A stretch of 64,000 nucleotides of DNA, taken from the NCBI GenBank assembly GCA_963753105.1, contig CAVWBD010000004.1:48933-112932 (forward strand), written 5' to 3'. The translations under genes and the position numbers were made by a program. The DNA is from SZUA-36 sp963753105. GTDB taxonomy: Bacteria; Pseudomonadota; Gammaproteobacteria; Xanthomonadales; SZUA-36. Shown here piece by piece: positions 52,856 to 60,733 of the stretch. How positions within the stretch are numbered: the first letter of the stretch is position 1; the number at the start of each line of letters is the position of its first letter. The notes below the pieces were generated by a model that saw nothing but the letters and a program-made list of their open reading frames with translations, ran no database searches and was not told the DNA's origin.

Positions 52856-53944
52856 CTACTTTGGCTCCCCGGGCCGGTCGCTGCGGCGGATGCCTTCGGG
52901 CAACGGATCGTGGTCGGTCACCTCGATATGGTCCTCGAAGTGGATACGCTCCATCAGGTAGCCCAAGCAATCCTGCTGTATGACCCTGCGGTTCAGGGTC
53001 AGCATGGACGGCATGATCTCACGCACCGTTTCAACCTGGTGGCGGTCGAACCTGAAATATTGTGCGGTGACGTCGGCGCCGTCGACATCCGTGGCGATCA
53101 GGGGCTGGATGGAACCGTCATTGATATCACCCAGGGAAATGCCAACGGGCAGTTCCCGGAAATTCAGGGTATCCAGGTTTTCCCTGAATGCGACATCGGT
53201 CGGCACGTTGCCAAATCCAAACAGCACGTCATCGTGCACACGCACGGTGGCGACCATGTGGAACAGGTGCACGTCATCGGCTTCCACCGGCGTGGTGGGG
53301 ATATCAGACAGGTGCATGCAGGTTTCCAGGAAACCCAGCGTGTGGTCGGTGCCTTGCACTTCGCCCGCTTGCCCGCATTCCAGCGTGGAGGACGGGCAGA
53401 ACCTGGAGAAGGCCAGCGACTGCGTGCCCTTGGGCATGGTGAAATAGACCACCTTGGAAGAGAAATAGGACGCCAGGCGCAGGAACTCGGGGCGGATCCG
53501 GTTGATCGCCGCGTAGTGCGGGTTCAGACCGGTGTTGTTATGGATGTCTACCGAGGCGATCGGGGCCAACTCAATGGCGCGGTCAGTGACCTGCCGGAAC
53601 AATTTGCCGATCTCACTGTCAGCATGAATGCCGCCCGGCCAGCAACGGTTATAATCGAGCTGGTCGTCGAGGCGGCGCAAGCGGTGTTTGGCAGCGTGCG
53701 TATTACCAATCAACAGGCACAAGGAGCGGGGCAGCCGGTCAAAACTGTAGTGGCTTTTCAGCAGCCGCCGGATGGCTTCCCAGCCAGTGACCTCGTTGCC
53801 GTGCTGCAGAACACTGACAAACAGGGGTTGCGGGTTCTTGCCTTGCAGGTGAATCAACGCCGGACCATCCAGTACGTGGTGCAGGGCGGACGCCGGGCGC
53901 TCCAGCAGCCCTTCGGGGATATGGTCGAGTTCGATGAGTTTCAC
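52856..53944 (-). CDS. M14 family succinylglutamate desuccinylase/aspartoacylase-like protein
   Basis: 362 residues. Zinc site: VLQHGNEVTGWEAIRRLL (H and E) and SVDIHNNTGLNPHYAAI (H). The catalytic Glu is in SSTLECGQAGEVQGTD. The LNRCWPG-type segment appears as QLDYNRCWPGG. The C-terminal part (after about 250) is a beta-rich domain. AstE and AspA remove acyl groups from amino acids; this longer, divergent member probably acts on an N-acyl amino acid or peptide. Monocistronic. Confidence 0.83.
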   Translation of the reverse strand: MKLIELDHIPEGLLERPASALHHVLDGPALIHLQGKNPQPLFVSVLQHGNEVTGWEAIRRLLKSHYSFDRLPRSLCLLIGNTHAAKHRLRRLDDQLDYNRCWPGGIHADSEIGKLFRQVTDRAIELAPIASVDIHNNTGLNPHYAAINRIRPEFLRLASYFSSKVVYFTMPKGTQSLAFSRFCPSSTLECGQAGEVQGTDHTLGFLETCMHLSDIPTTPVEADDVHLFHMVATVRVHDDVLFGFGNVPTDVAFRENLDTLNFRELPVGISLGDINDGSIQPLIATDVDGADVTAQYFRFDRHQVETVREIMPSMLTLNRRVIQQDCLGYLMERIHFEDHIEVTDHDPLPEGIRRSDRPGEPK

Positions 53945-54115
53945 TGGTGTTAACAGGCTCAGCAGGTGATAAGTGTTTTAAAATTTAAAGATACAGGCAA
54001 TCAGCAGGGCAGGATACAGTAAGCTTGAAAAATAAATCACGATACCCGTACAATAGTGGTCGAGACCCGAAAATATGGGTTTGGACAGGCACAAGAAAAA
54101 CCAACTGGATTAGTC

Positions 54116-55039
54116 ATGATAGAAGCAAAATCACTATGTAAGTCTTATGGCCCGATCAAAGCCGTGGATGATTTGAGTTTCACGGTCGAAGCAGGGCAAG
54201 TACTGGGTTTCCTGGGGCCAAACGGCGCCGGCAAGTCCACCACCATGAAAATGTTGACGGGTTTTCTGACACCCACCTCCGGTACCGCACTGATTAATGG
54301 CATCGACGTGGTAGAGGATTCCGTGACCGCGCGGCGGAATATCGGCTACCTGCCCGAGGGCGCGCCCAGTTACGGCGAGATGACGGTCGTACAGTTTTTG
54401 AACTTTATCGCCCGTGCACGGCTGATCGAAAAACCTGCGCTCAAGGCGAGCGTTGACCGCGCGATCGAAAAGCTCAATCTCGCCGGCGTCAGACACCAGG
54501 CGATCGATACGCTTTCCAAGGGTTTCAAGCGTCGTGTCGGTCTGGCGCAGGCGATCATCCACGATCCCCAGATACTGATCCTCGATGAACCCACCGATGG
54601 CCTGGACCCAAACCAGAAACGCGAGGTCCGTCACCTGATCAGGGACATGGCCAGGGACAAGATCATCATCATTTCAACCCATATCCTGGAAGAGGTCGCC
54701 GCGCTGTGTAACCGCGTGATGATCATCGCTGACGGAAAGCTACTGGCGGACGATTCACCGCATGGCCTGATTGCGCGGTCGCGTTACCACAACGCCGTGT
54801 CGCTGGTGGTGGCGGAGGCCGAAAAAGTGGCCAGCGCCCTGAGCGAACTGCCCGAAGTCGCAAAGGCCGAGATCAGGGAGGGCGAGCTGACCCTGTTTCC
54901 AAGCGGGGATAGCGATCTGTTCGAAGCGGTTACCGCCGCGCTTGATGAGCACGGCTGGGATCTGAAAGCCCTGCGGTATGAAGCAGGCCGCCTGGACGAG
55001 GTGTTCCACGATATTACACGCGGGGGGGCAGCCACATGA
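54116..55039 (+). CDS. ABC transporter ATP-binding protein (GldA type)
   Basis: 307 residues from the ATG at 54116. Walker A GFLGPNGAGKSTTMKMLTGF, Q-loop region YLPEGAPSYGEMTV, signature LSKGFKRRVGLAQAIIHDP, Walker B ILILDEPTDGLDPNQKRE, and the switch His in IIIISTHILEE. The C-terminal extension (after about 220) matches GldA-like exporters. First of a four-gene unit with permease, GldG-like and DUF4340 proteins. Confidence 0.93.
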   Translation: MIEAKSLCKSYGPIKAVDDLSFTVEAGQVLGFLGPNGAGKSTTMKMLTGFLTPTSGTALINGIDVVEDSVTARRNIGYLPEGAPSYGEMTVVQFLNFIARARLIEKPALKASVDRAIEKLNLAGVRHQAIDTLSKGFKRRVGLAQAIIHDPQILILDEPTDGLDPNQKREVRHLIRDMARDKIIIISTHILEEVAALCNRVMIIADGKLLADDSPHGLIARSRYHNAVSLVVAEAEKVASALSELPEVAKAEIREGELTLFPSGDSDLFEAVTAALDEHGWDLKALRYEAGRLDEVFHDITRGGAAT

Positions 55040-55770
55040 ACGGCATGATCAACGTGATGCGCCGGGAACTGGCTGGCTATTTCGCTACGCCGGTGGCCTA
55101 TGTGTTTTTGGTCATATTTCTCGTGATGACGGGTATATTCACTTTCTATTTGGGTGGCTTCTACGAGCGCGGTTTTGCCGACCTCGATCCGTTCTTCCGG
55201 TTCCACCCCTGGCTGTACCTGTTCCTGGTGCCGGCGATTTCGATGCGCTTGTGGGCCGAGGAACGACGCCTGGGCACCATAGAACTGTTGTTTACCTTGC
55301 CCCTGACCACCTTCCAGGCGGTGTTGGGCAAATTTCTTGCAGCCTGGCTGTTCATCGGCCTGGCATTGCTGCTGACCCTGCCGGTCTGGCTGACGGTCAA
55401 CTACCTGGGGTCCCCGGATAACGGGGTCATCCTGGCGGCCTACCTGGGCAGTTGGCTGATGGCGGGCGGTTTCCTGGCCATCGGTTCGTGCATGTCGGCA
55501 CTGACCCGCAACCAGGTGGTGGCCTTTATCCTCAGTGTCGTGGTGTGTTTCCTGTTCCTGCTGAGTGGTCTGCCGATGGTGATGAACCTGTTCAAGGGTT
55601 GGGCGCCGCAGGTATTTTTGGATGGTATCGCCGGCCTCAGTGTGCTGAGGCATTTCGCCGATATTTCGAAGGGCGTCATCGATTTGCGTGACCTGGTTTA
55701 CTTTGTGCTGATGACCGGGTTCTGGCTGCTCGCCAACGTATTGATACTTGATATGAAGAAGGCCGACTGA
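55036..55770 (+). CDS. ABC-2 type permease (GldF type)
   Basis: 244 residues with six predicted helices: GYFATPVAYVFLVIFLVMTG, then FRFHPWLYLFLVPAISMRLW (the family motif AEERRLGTIELLFTLPLTT follows), FLAAWLFIGLALLLTLPVW, LGSWLMAGGFLAIGSCMSAL, VVAFILSVVVCFLFLLSGLP and a final helix near VYFVLMTGFWLLANVLIL. It overlaps the ATPase gene by four bases. It is the membrane channel of the exporter. Confidence 0.92.
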   Translation: MNGMINVMRRELAGYFATPVAYVFLVIFLVMTGIFTFYLGGFYERGFADLDPFFRFHPWLYLFLVPAISMRLWAEERRLGTIELLFTLPLTTFQAVLGKFLAAWLFIGLALLLTLPVWLTVNYLGSPDNGVILAAYLGSWLMAGGFLAIGSCMSALTRNQVVAFILSVVVCFLFLLSGLPMVMNLFKGWAPQVFLDGIAGLSVLRHFADISKGVIDLRDLVYFVLMTGFWLLANVLILDMKKAD

Positions 55771-57638
55771 TGGAACAAAAGAATCGTTCAGTTTTTTCGG
55801 CAGGCGTTCTGGCCCTGCTGGCAATATTGTTTATAACACTGACTATCCTGTCCTCCGTGTTTTTGAAGGGCGTGCGGATTGACCTGACCGAAAACGGGCT
55901 CTACACGCTCAACGACGGCACCCTCAATATCCTGGACAACATGGATGAACCGGTCACGCTGTACCTCTATTTTTCCGAGGACGTCAGCCGTGATCTGCCC
56001 CAGTTCCGCGCCTATGCGCGCTGGGCGGGGGAAATGCTGGAGGAGTTTGCCGACCATAGCAATGGCAAACTGACCCTGCGGCGTGTCAACCCGGTGGCGT
56101 TCTCCCCCGAAGAAGATGAGGCCACCCAATACGGTTTGCAGGGTGTTCCGGTGGGAACCGCGGGCGACACGCTCTATTTTGGCCTGGTGGGGACCAATAC
56201 CCTCGATGGTCTGCAGATCATGCCTTTTTTGCAGCCTGAAAAGGAAAAATTTCTCGAATATGACCTGGCCAAGATGGTCTCGGCCCTGTCGCACCCCGCA
56301 CAGAAAAAGGTCGGCCTGATATCCGGGCTGGACATGCAGGCAGGTTTTGATCCCGCGACCCAGAGCGTACGCGAGGCCTGGGTGATCCACCAGCAGTTCG
56401 GCCAGTTGTTTGACCTGCAGGATATCCCCGTCGATACGCCGGGGTTGCCGGATGACCTGGAATTGCTGGTGCTGGTCCACCCCAAGGACCTTTCTGAGGA
56501 ACTGTTGTACCAGGTGGACCAGTTCGTGTTGCGCGGCGGGCGTTTGCTGGTTTTCGTTGATCCCATGGCCGAGGCCGATGTGGGCAGTGATCCCGGTAAC
56601 CCGATGACCATGATGGATGCCGGCGGCAGTTCCACGCTGGAACCCCTGCTCGGGGCCTGGGGCGTTGGTTTTGACCCCAACCGTGCGGTCGGTGACCTCG
56701 CGTATGCCCTGCAGGTCACGGTAGCGCCCGGGCAGCCACCGGTCCGTCACCTGGGTATCATGTCGGTCGGTCCCAATGGCATGAACGCCACCGATATTGC
56801 CAGCGCCGATCTGCAGGCGGTGAATTTTTCATCCAGTGGCTGGCTGGCGCCACTTGAAGGGGCCAGCACGGGTTTCGAGACGCTGGTAGAGAGCAGCGAG
56901 GCCGCTGCGCCCATCGACGCGATGCGTCTCAGGTTCCTGTCCAACCCGCAGGACCTCAGCAGGGATTTCCAGCCGACCGGTGACAAATACGCACTGGTGG
57001 CACGGATTACCGGCCAGGCATCTTCCGCCTATGGAACACCGCCCGAAGGCATGCCGCAGGATGAGCACCTGGCAGCATCAAACGATGCCGGGATCAACGT
57101 TGTGCTGTTTGCCGACACCGATGTGCTGACGGATCGCTTGTGGGTGCAAAGGCAGAATTTCCTGGGCCAGAGCATCGCGAATGCCTTTGCGGATAACGGC
57201 ACCCTGGTGGCCAATCTCGCCGACCAGTTGTTGGGCAGTGCCGACCTGATCGGCATACGCACCCGGGCCAATACCAGCCGGCCGTTTGACCGGGTGGATG
57301 AGTTGCGCTTGTCGGCGGAGACACAATTCCGCGACACGGAGGAACGTCTGCAGGCCGAATTGGAAGAGACCGAACGCAAGCTGGCGGAAATGCAGTCGGC
57401 CAGGCAGGACAACGAGTTGACGGTGTTGACCGAAGACCAGGCGGACGAAGTACAACGCTTCATTGACCGGAAAATGCAGATCCGCTCCGAGCTACGCCAG
57501 GTGCAGCACAACCTGTCGCGGGATATCGAGGCGCTTGGCATGCGCGTTAAATTCATCAATATCGTACTGGTGCCGGTACTGATCGTGATCGTGGCGCTGT
57601 TATTCACACACCAGCGGCGTAAACGGCGGGCGGGGTAA
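55770..57638 (+). CDS. GldG-family ABC transport auxiliary protein
   Basis: 622 residues. An N-terminal helix (SAGVLALLAILFITLTILSS) leads into a large periplasmic ABC_transp_aux domain: GVRIDLTENGLYTLNDGT, VTLYLYFSEDVSRDLP, RLLVFVDPMAEAD. A coiled coil (EERLQAELEETERKLAEMQS) lies before the last helix (FINIVLVPVLIVIVALLF) and a basic tail (HQRRKRRAG). It starts on the last base of the permease stop (TGATG). In Bacteroidetes the homologue is needed for gliding; outside that group its cargo is unknown. Confidence 0.92.
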   Translation: MEQKNRSVFSAGVLALLAILFITLTILSSVFLKGVRIDLTENGLYTLNDGTLNILDNMDEPVTLYLYFSEDVSRDLPQFRAYARWAGEMLEEFADHSNGKLTLRRVNPVAFSPEEDEATQYGLQGVPVGTAGDTLYFGLVGTNTLDGLQIMPFLQPEKEKFLEYDLAKMVSALSHPAQKKVGLISGLDMQAGFDPATQSVREAWVIHQQFGQLFDLQDIPVDTPGLPDDLELLVLVHPKDLSEELLYQVDQFVLRGGRLLVFVDPMAEADVGSDPGNPMTMMDAGGSSTLEPLLGAWGVGFDPNRAVGDLAYALQVTVAPGQPPVRHLGIMSVGPNGMNATDIASADLQAVNFSSSGWLAPLEGASTGFETLVESSEAAAPIDAMRLRFLSNPQDLSRDFQPTGDKYALVARITGQASSAYGTPPEGMPQDEHLAASNDAGINVVLFADTDVLTDRLWVQRQNFLGQSIANAFADNGTLVANLADQLLGSADLIGIRTRANTSRPFDRVDELRLSAETQFRDTEERLQAELEETERKLAEMQSARQDNELTVLTEDQADEVQRFIDRKMQIRSELRQVQHNLSRDIEALGMRVKFINIVLVPVLIVIVALLFTHQRRKRRAG

Positions 57639-57643
57639 GGACA

Positions 57644-58726
57644 ATGAAACGAAACTTTTTCTACCTCGCAGCATTAACCCTGCTGGCCGTGCTGGTAGTG
57701 GTTTTCGCGGCATCGCGTGGCGGCTCACCAGTTCAATCTCCGGACGGTGATTTGCTGTTGCCAGACGTGGCCGGGCAGATCAACGCCGTGGACTCCGTTG
57801 AAATCGTTGCCGCGGGCAATCAAACGGTCGCGACCTTGCACAAGGCAGGTGACCACTGGCAGCTTGAGCAGATGCACGGCTACCGGGCGGACTGGCCCAC
57901 GCTCAGAACCCTTTTGGCTGCGTTGGCCCAGGCCAGGGTGATCGAGACAAAGACCGACAAGCCCGGGTACTACCCACGCCTGGGTGTAGAAGACATCACG
58001 GCTGAAGACGCCGGTGGTGTGCTCGTCGAGCTGGGCATCCAGGGACAGACCATCGCTGTTCTGGTTGGCAAGCAGGCGCAGGGCAGGGCGGGCCAGTATG
58101 CGCGCTTGCAGGACCAGGCAGTCAGCGTACTGCTGGACCGCGAGCTCGATGTTCCGGACCAGGCACTGGACTGGGTGGACAGCGGGATTATCGATATCAA
58201 TTCAGCCGAGGTCGCGGAGGTCGAGATCATCCATCCGGGCGGTGAACGGGTGCTGGTAACCAAAGTTTCTGCGGACCAGTCCAACTTCGACTTCGTTGAT
58301 TTACCGGATGGCCGTGAGATCAAGAGCAGCTGGGCAGTGAATGCATTGGGCTCCACCCTGTCGCTGCTGGAGATGGAAACTGTTCGCCCGGCTGGCAATA
58401 TTGATTGGAACGAGTCGGTCAGGATGCGTCTGCTGACATTCTCGGGCATGGAAATCATGGTCGAAATACTCGAGCAGGGGGAAGAATACCTGTTGCGTCT
58501 GAGTGCCGGTCACCCGGCCGCTGCCATAGCGGTAAACACCTTGGAAGGCGAAGCGGAAGACCCCACCCGGCAGGACATCGAACAGCAGGCCATGGCTGAC
58601 GTCGGACAAGCCGTTGACGATATCAACCAACGCGTTTCCGGCTGGGTTTACACGATTGAGAAGTACAAATTTGATGCCATGGTCAAGAAGCCGGAAGACC
58701 TGTTAAAACCGCTGGAAACAACGTGA
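57644..58726 (+). CDS. DUF4340 domain exported protein
   Basis: 360 residues. A signal-anchor helix (FFYLAALTLLAVLVVVFAAS) and repeated DUF4340 features: DSVEIVAAGNQTVATLHKAG, DHWQLEQMHGYRADWP, LRTLLAALAQARVIETKTDK, PGYYPRLGVEDI. The C-terminus ends NQRVSGWVYTIEKYKFDAMV. It is regularly encoded after GldG-like proteins and is thought to be a periplasmic component of the same exporter. It follows after a five-base gap. Confidence 0.9.
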   Translation: MKRNFFYLAALTLLAVLVVVFAASRGGSPVQSPDGDLLLPDVAGQINAVDSVEIVAAGNQTVATLHKAGDHWQLEQMHGYRADWPTLRTLLAALAQARVIETKTDKPGYYPRLGVEDITAEDAGGVLVELGIQGQTIAVLVGKQAQGRAGQYARLQDQAVSVLLDRELDVPDQALDWVDSGIIDINSAEVAEVEIIHPGGERVLVTKVSADQSNFDFVDLPDGREIKSSWAVNALGSTLSLLEMETVRPAGNIDWNESVRMRLLTFSGMEIMVEILEQGEEYLLRLSAGHPAAAIAVNTLEGEAEDPTRQDIEQQAMADVGQAVDDINQRVSGWVYTIEKYKFDAMVKKPEDLLKPLETT

Positions 58727-59346
58727 GCCGGCTGCGCTATAACCGCAAGTCCGCGGTTGATTATCTCAAATCAAGCTGCCCGCAGATGGCGGACCTGATT
58801 CGCAATAAAGGCGCTTTCCGACTTAAGGTCAGCAGGGACACGGACCTGTTTACCTCGCTGGCGGGTTCCATTACCTACCAGCAACTGTCAGGCAAGGCCG
58901 CAGCGACTATTTATGGCCGTTTTGAAGCCCTGTTTGAAGATAACCGGCCCAACGCGGCAGCGGCGGCCGAACTGCCGGTCAGCACGCTGCGCTCGGTCGG
59001 CCTGTCCAATAACAAGGCCCTGTCGATCATAGATCTGGCCGAACACCTCAGCTCGGGCGCTCTGCCCGGACCCCGGAAAATGTCCCAACTCGATGACGAG
59101 GCCGTCATCGAAAACCTGTGCCGGGTGCGCGGTATAGGGCCGTGGACCGCGCAGATGCACCTGATTTTTGCCATGGGAAGGCCGGACGTGATGCCGGCGG
59201 CGGATCTCGGTATACAGAAGGGTGTGCAGTTGACCTATCGGCTGCCTGCCTTGCCCAAACCCGACGAGGTGCTTGAAACAACCCGTCACCTTGCGCCTTA
59301 CCGGTCGGTCGCCAGTTGGTACTTGTGGCGGGTGGTGGACGATTAG
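58723..59346 (+). CDS. HhH-GPD DNA glycosylase (AlkA-like 3-methyladenine glycosylase II)
   Basis: 207 residues from the GTG at 58723, overlapping the DUF4340 stop. Helical core: FTSLAGSITYQQLSGKAAAT, LRSVGLSNNKALSIIDLAEH, the helix-hairpin-helix LCRVRGIGPWTAQMHLIF and the catalytic Asp in DVMPAADLGIQKG. It lacks the N-terminal domain of E. coli AlkA, as in the short bacterial and yeast Mag forms. It removes alkylated bases from DNA. Confidence 0.92.
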   Translation: MSRLRYNRKSAVDYLKSSCPQMADLIRNKGAFRLKVSRDTDLFTSLAGSITYQQLSGKAAATIYGRFEALFEDNRPNAAAAAELPVSTLRSVGLSNNKALSIIDLAEHLSSGALPGPRKMSQLDDEAVIENLCRVRGIGPWTAQMHLIFAMGRPDVMPAADLGIQKGVQLTYRLPALPKPDEVLETTRHLAPYRSVASWYLWRVVDD

Positions 59347-59426
59347 GAAACACCTGTCCGTCCAGCTTGATTAAACCGGCAAAATACCGCATGTTGTTAT
59401 CCTGACTACTTGAACGGGCACGCACC

Positions 59427-59891
59427 ATGAACTTGCTTGACTACTTCGTCCTCCAACACTTCCAGGTCTCCCTGCTACGCGCGGAACTGTTAAAAGTGTC
59501 GCGTGAAGGCGCCATGCAGGAAGCCAAGGTCGAAATGAACCTGACCCCGAGGATGATGGAAACGGATGCGGGTGAAAGCCTGCCTTCCTACCAGGTCAGC
59601 GCCAACCTGTTTTGCGCCGCCGGCTCAAATGATGAAACCGGCCCGGCATTCAAGGCCAAGGTAGGCATCGAGACGGTTTACCAGCAGACGTCCGGCGAGC
59701 CGATCGACATATCCGATTTTACCCGGCATCACTCAGGATTGGCACGCCAGATTTACCCATTGCTGGCGCAGGAACTACGCGGTCTCCTGACCAGCATGGG
59801 GCTTACGCATATCCAGTTGCCGTTTGACCTGAACCCGCAATCTCACAAGATCAGCGTTTCACGCGACGAGATATCCGACCGGTTACATTAG
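59427..59891 (+). CDS. SecB-like small protein
   Basis: 154 residues, cytoplasmic, no signal. The order of strands and helix resembles SecB: FVLQHFQVSLLRAELLKVS, a strand VEMNLTPRM, QVSANLFCAAGSND, KVGIETVYQQTSG, then a helix LARQIYPLLAQELRGLLTSM and IQLPFDLNP. SecB is a tetrameric export chaperone; SecB-like paralogs also serve toxin-antitoxin systems. No toxin or antitoxin is next to it. The assignment is by pattern and needs a profile search. Confidence 0.55.
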   Translation: MNLLDYFVLQHFQVSLLRAELLKVSREGAMQEAKVEMNLTPRMMETDAGESLPSYQVSANLFCAAGSNDETGPAFKAKVGIETVYQQTSGEPIDISDFTRHHSGLARQIYPLLAQELRGLLTSMGLTHIQLPFDLNPQSHKISVSRDEISDRLH

Positions 59892-60088
59892 ACCCGGTTC
59901 TGACCAGGGGGTGTCCAGCACCAGTGCCAGGGTTCGTAGGCAAGCCCGTGCGGGTTGTTTTTGGGGAAAGACATCCTGAAACCAAAGTTGTCGGCCGATG
60001 CCTGAAGCCAGGCAAAAGCAGGGCTTGTCTCAAATGCCTCTTCCAGTGGTTCACAGCCCGGCGTGGAAATGTCCAGCGCGCGCCCCGT
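59888..60088 (-). pseudogene. C-terminal remnant of a VanY-type D-Ala-D-Ala carboxypeptidase
   Basis: The frame reads GRALDISTPGCEPLEEAFE, SPAFAWLQASADNFGFRMSF, NPHGLAYEPWHWCW, then stops. This is the end of a VanY/LAS-type peptidase, including the metal/catalytic end EPWHW. The first half with the other zinc ligands is missing; directly upstream the frame becomes a phosphate-transporter tail. Its stop overlaps the SecB-like gene on the other strand. Confidence 0.65.
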
Positions 60089-60240
60089 CTAGATGGCGGG
60101 CCCGTTGTAGAACATACCCTTGAACAGGAAGAAAAACAGAATCGCGAGTATACCGCCTGCAGGCAAGGTAACGACCCAGGACAGCATGATATTACGTACA
60201 ACACGAAGGTTGATCGCAAATACAACGCCATTCTTCATCA
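60089..60240 (-). pseudogene. C-terminal remnant of a PiT-type inorganic phosphate transporter
   Basis: About 50 residues: GVVFAINLRVVRNIMLSWVV, TLPAGGILAILFFFLFKGMF, then YNGPAI and a stop. The SWVVTLPAG helix is the typical last transmembrane segment of PiT permeases, whose full length is around 400-500 residues. It is joined without spacer to the VanY tail below and to the solute-binding remnant above. Confidence 0.6.
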
Positions 60241-60479
60241 AAGAAGCTTTTACCGTATAAGAAATAGGGATTTCTTATGTTAGCCTGGTCATGATCAAGC
60301 CCAGGAATTAAATATCCCCATAAATCGATTTTTCCGTCCCCGTTAGTATCACGAGTAAAAAATTTAGCTACATCAAGCAGTTGTTCTAAATTTTCAGGAG
60401 GCTGTAGCTCGTAACCATATTCTTCTTTGAATGCTGCTTGTTCTTTTGGATCTCAAAAAGTTCAGCTCGATAAAGACCA
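60241..60479 (-). pseudogene. Internal remnant of an ABC extracellular solute-binding protein
   Basis: Reads GLYRAELFE, then after a one-base shift DPKEQAAFKEEYGYELQPPE, LLDVAKFFTRDTNGDGKIDL and GYLIPGLDHDQANIRNPYFL. The YGYEL-PP-W-LLDVAKFFTR pattern is common in sugar-binding family 1 proteins. Both ends are missing. The DNA is AT-rich compared with the core genome, pointing to foreign origin. Confidence 0.6.
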
Positions 60480-60733
60480 ACAGGCCAATGGGAATAAAAT
60501 GGATGTAAAAGTATATCATATAGAAGGGATCAATAAAAGTGGCAGTATGCAGTTTTATTCCAGGGACTTTATTAGGCGTGAAGGCAGATTGTGGAATTGT
60601 AAACAGGCCTGTATTGTAATTGTAATTGAAACTGTTGAGTCGGCATGCACTTGACAAGACAGCCCGTATGTAGCCTACTAGGCGATAGGCCTATTGCACG
60701 CTACCTGTACCTAGATAAGCACGACAACCTGGG
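60480..60733. other. AT-rich gap without a recognised gene
   Basis: Short open frames exist on both strands but none resembles a known family; the upper part may be further decayed sequence of the solute-binding remnant. Confidence 0.35.

Noticed and set aside
52826..53953. Plus-strand frame of 375 residues antisense to the AstE-like gene
   Set aside because: The minus-strand frame has clear M14 motifs; the antisense frame has no domain and no ribosome site.
54784..55824. Minus-strand frame antisense to the GldA/GldF genes
   Set aside because: Glutamine/histidine-rich shadow of conserved genes on the other strand.
55788..56750. Minus-strand frame antisense to gldG
   Set aside because: No domain; overlaps a gene with strong family motifs.
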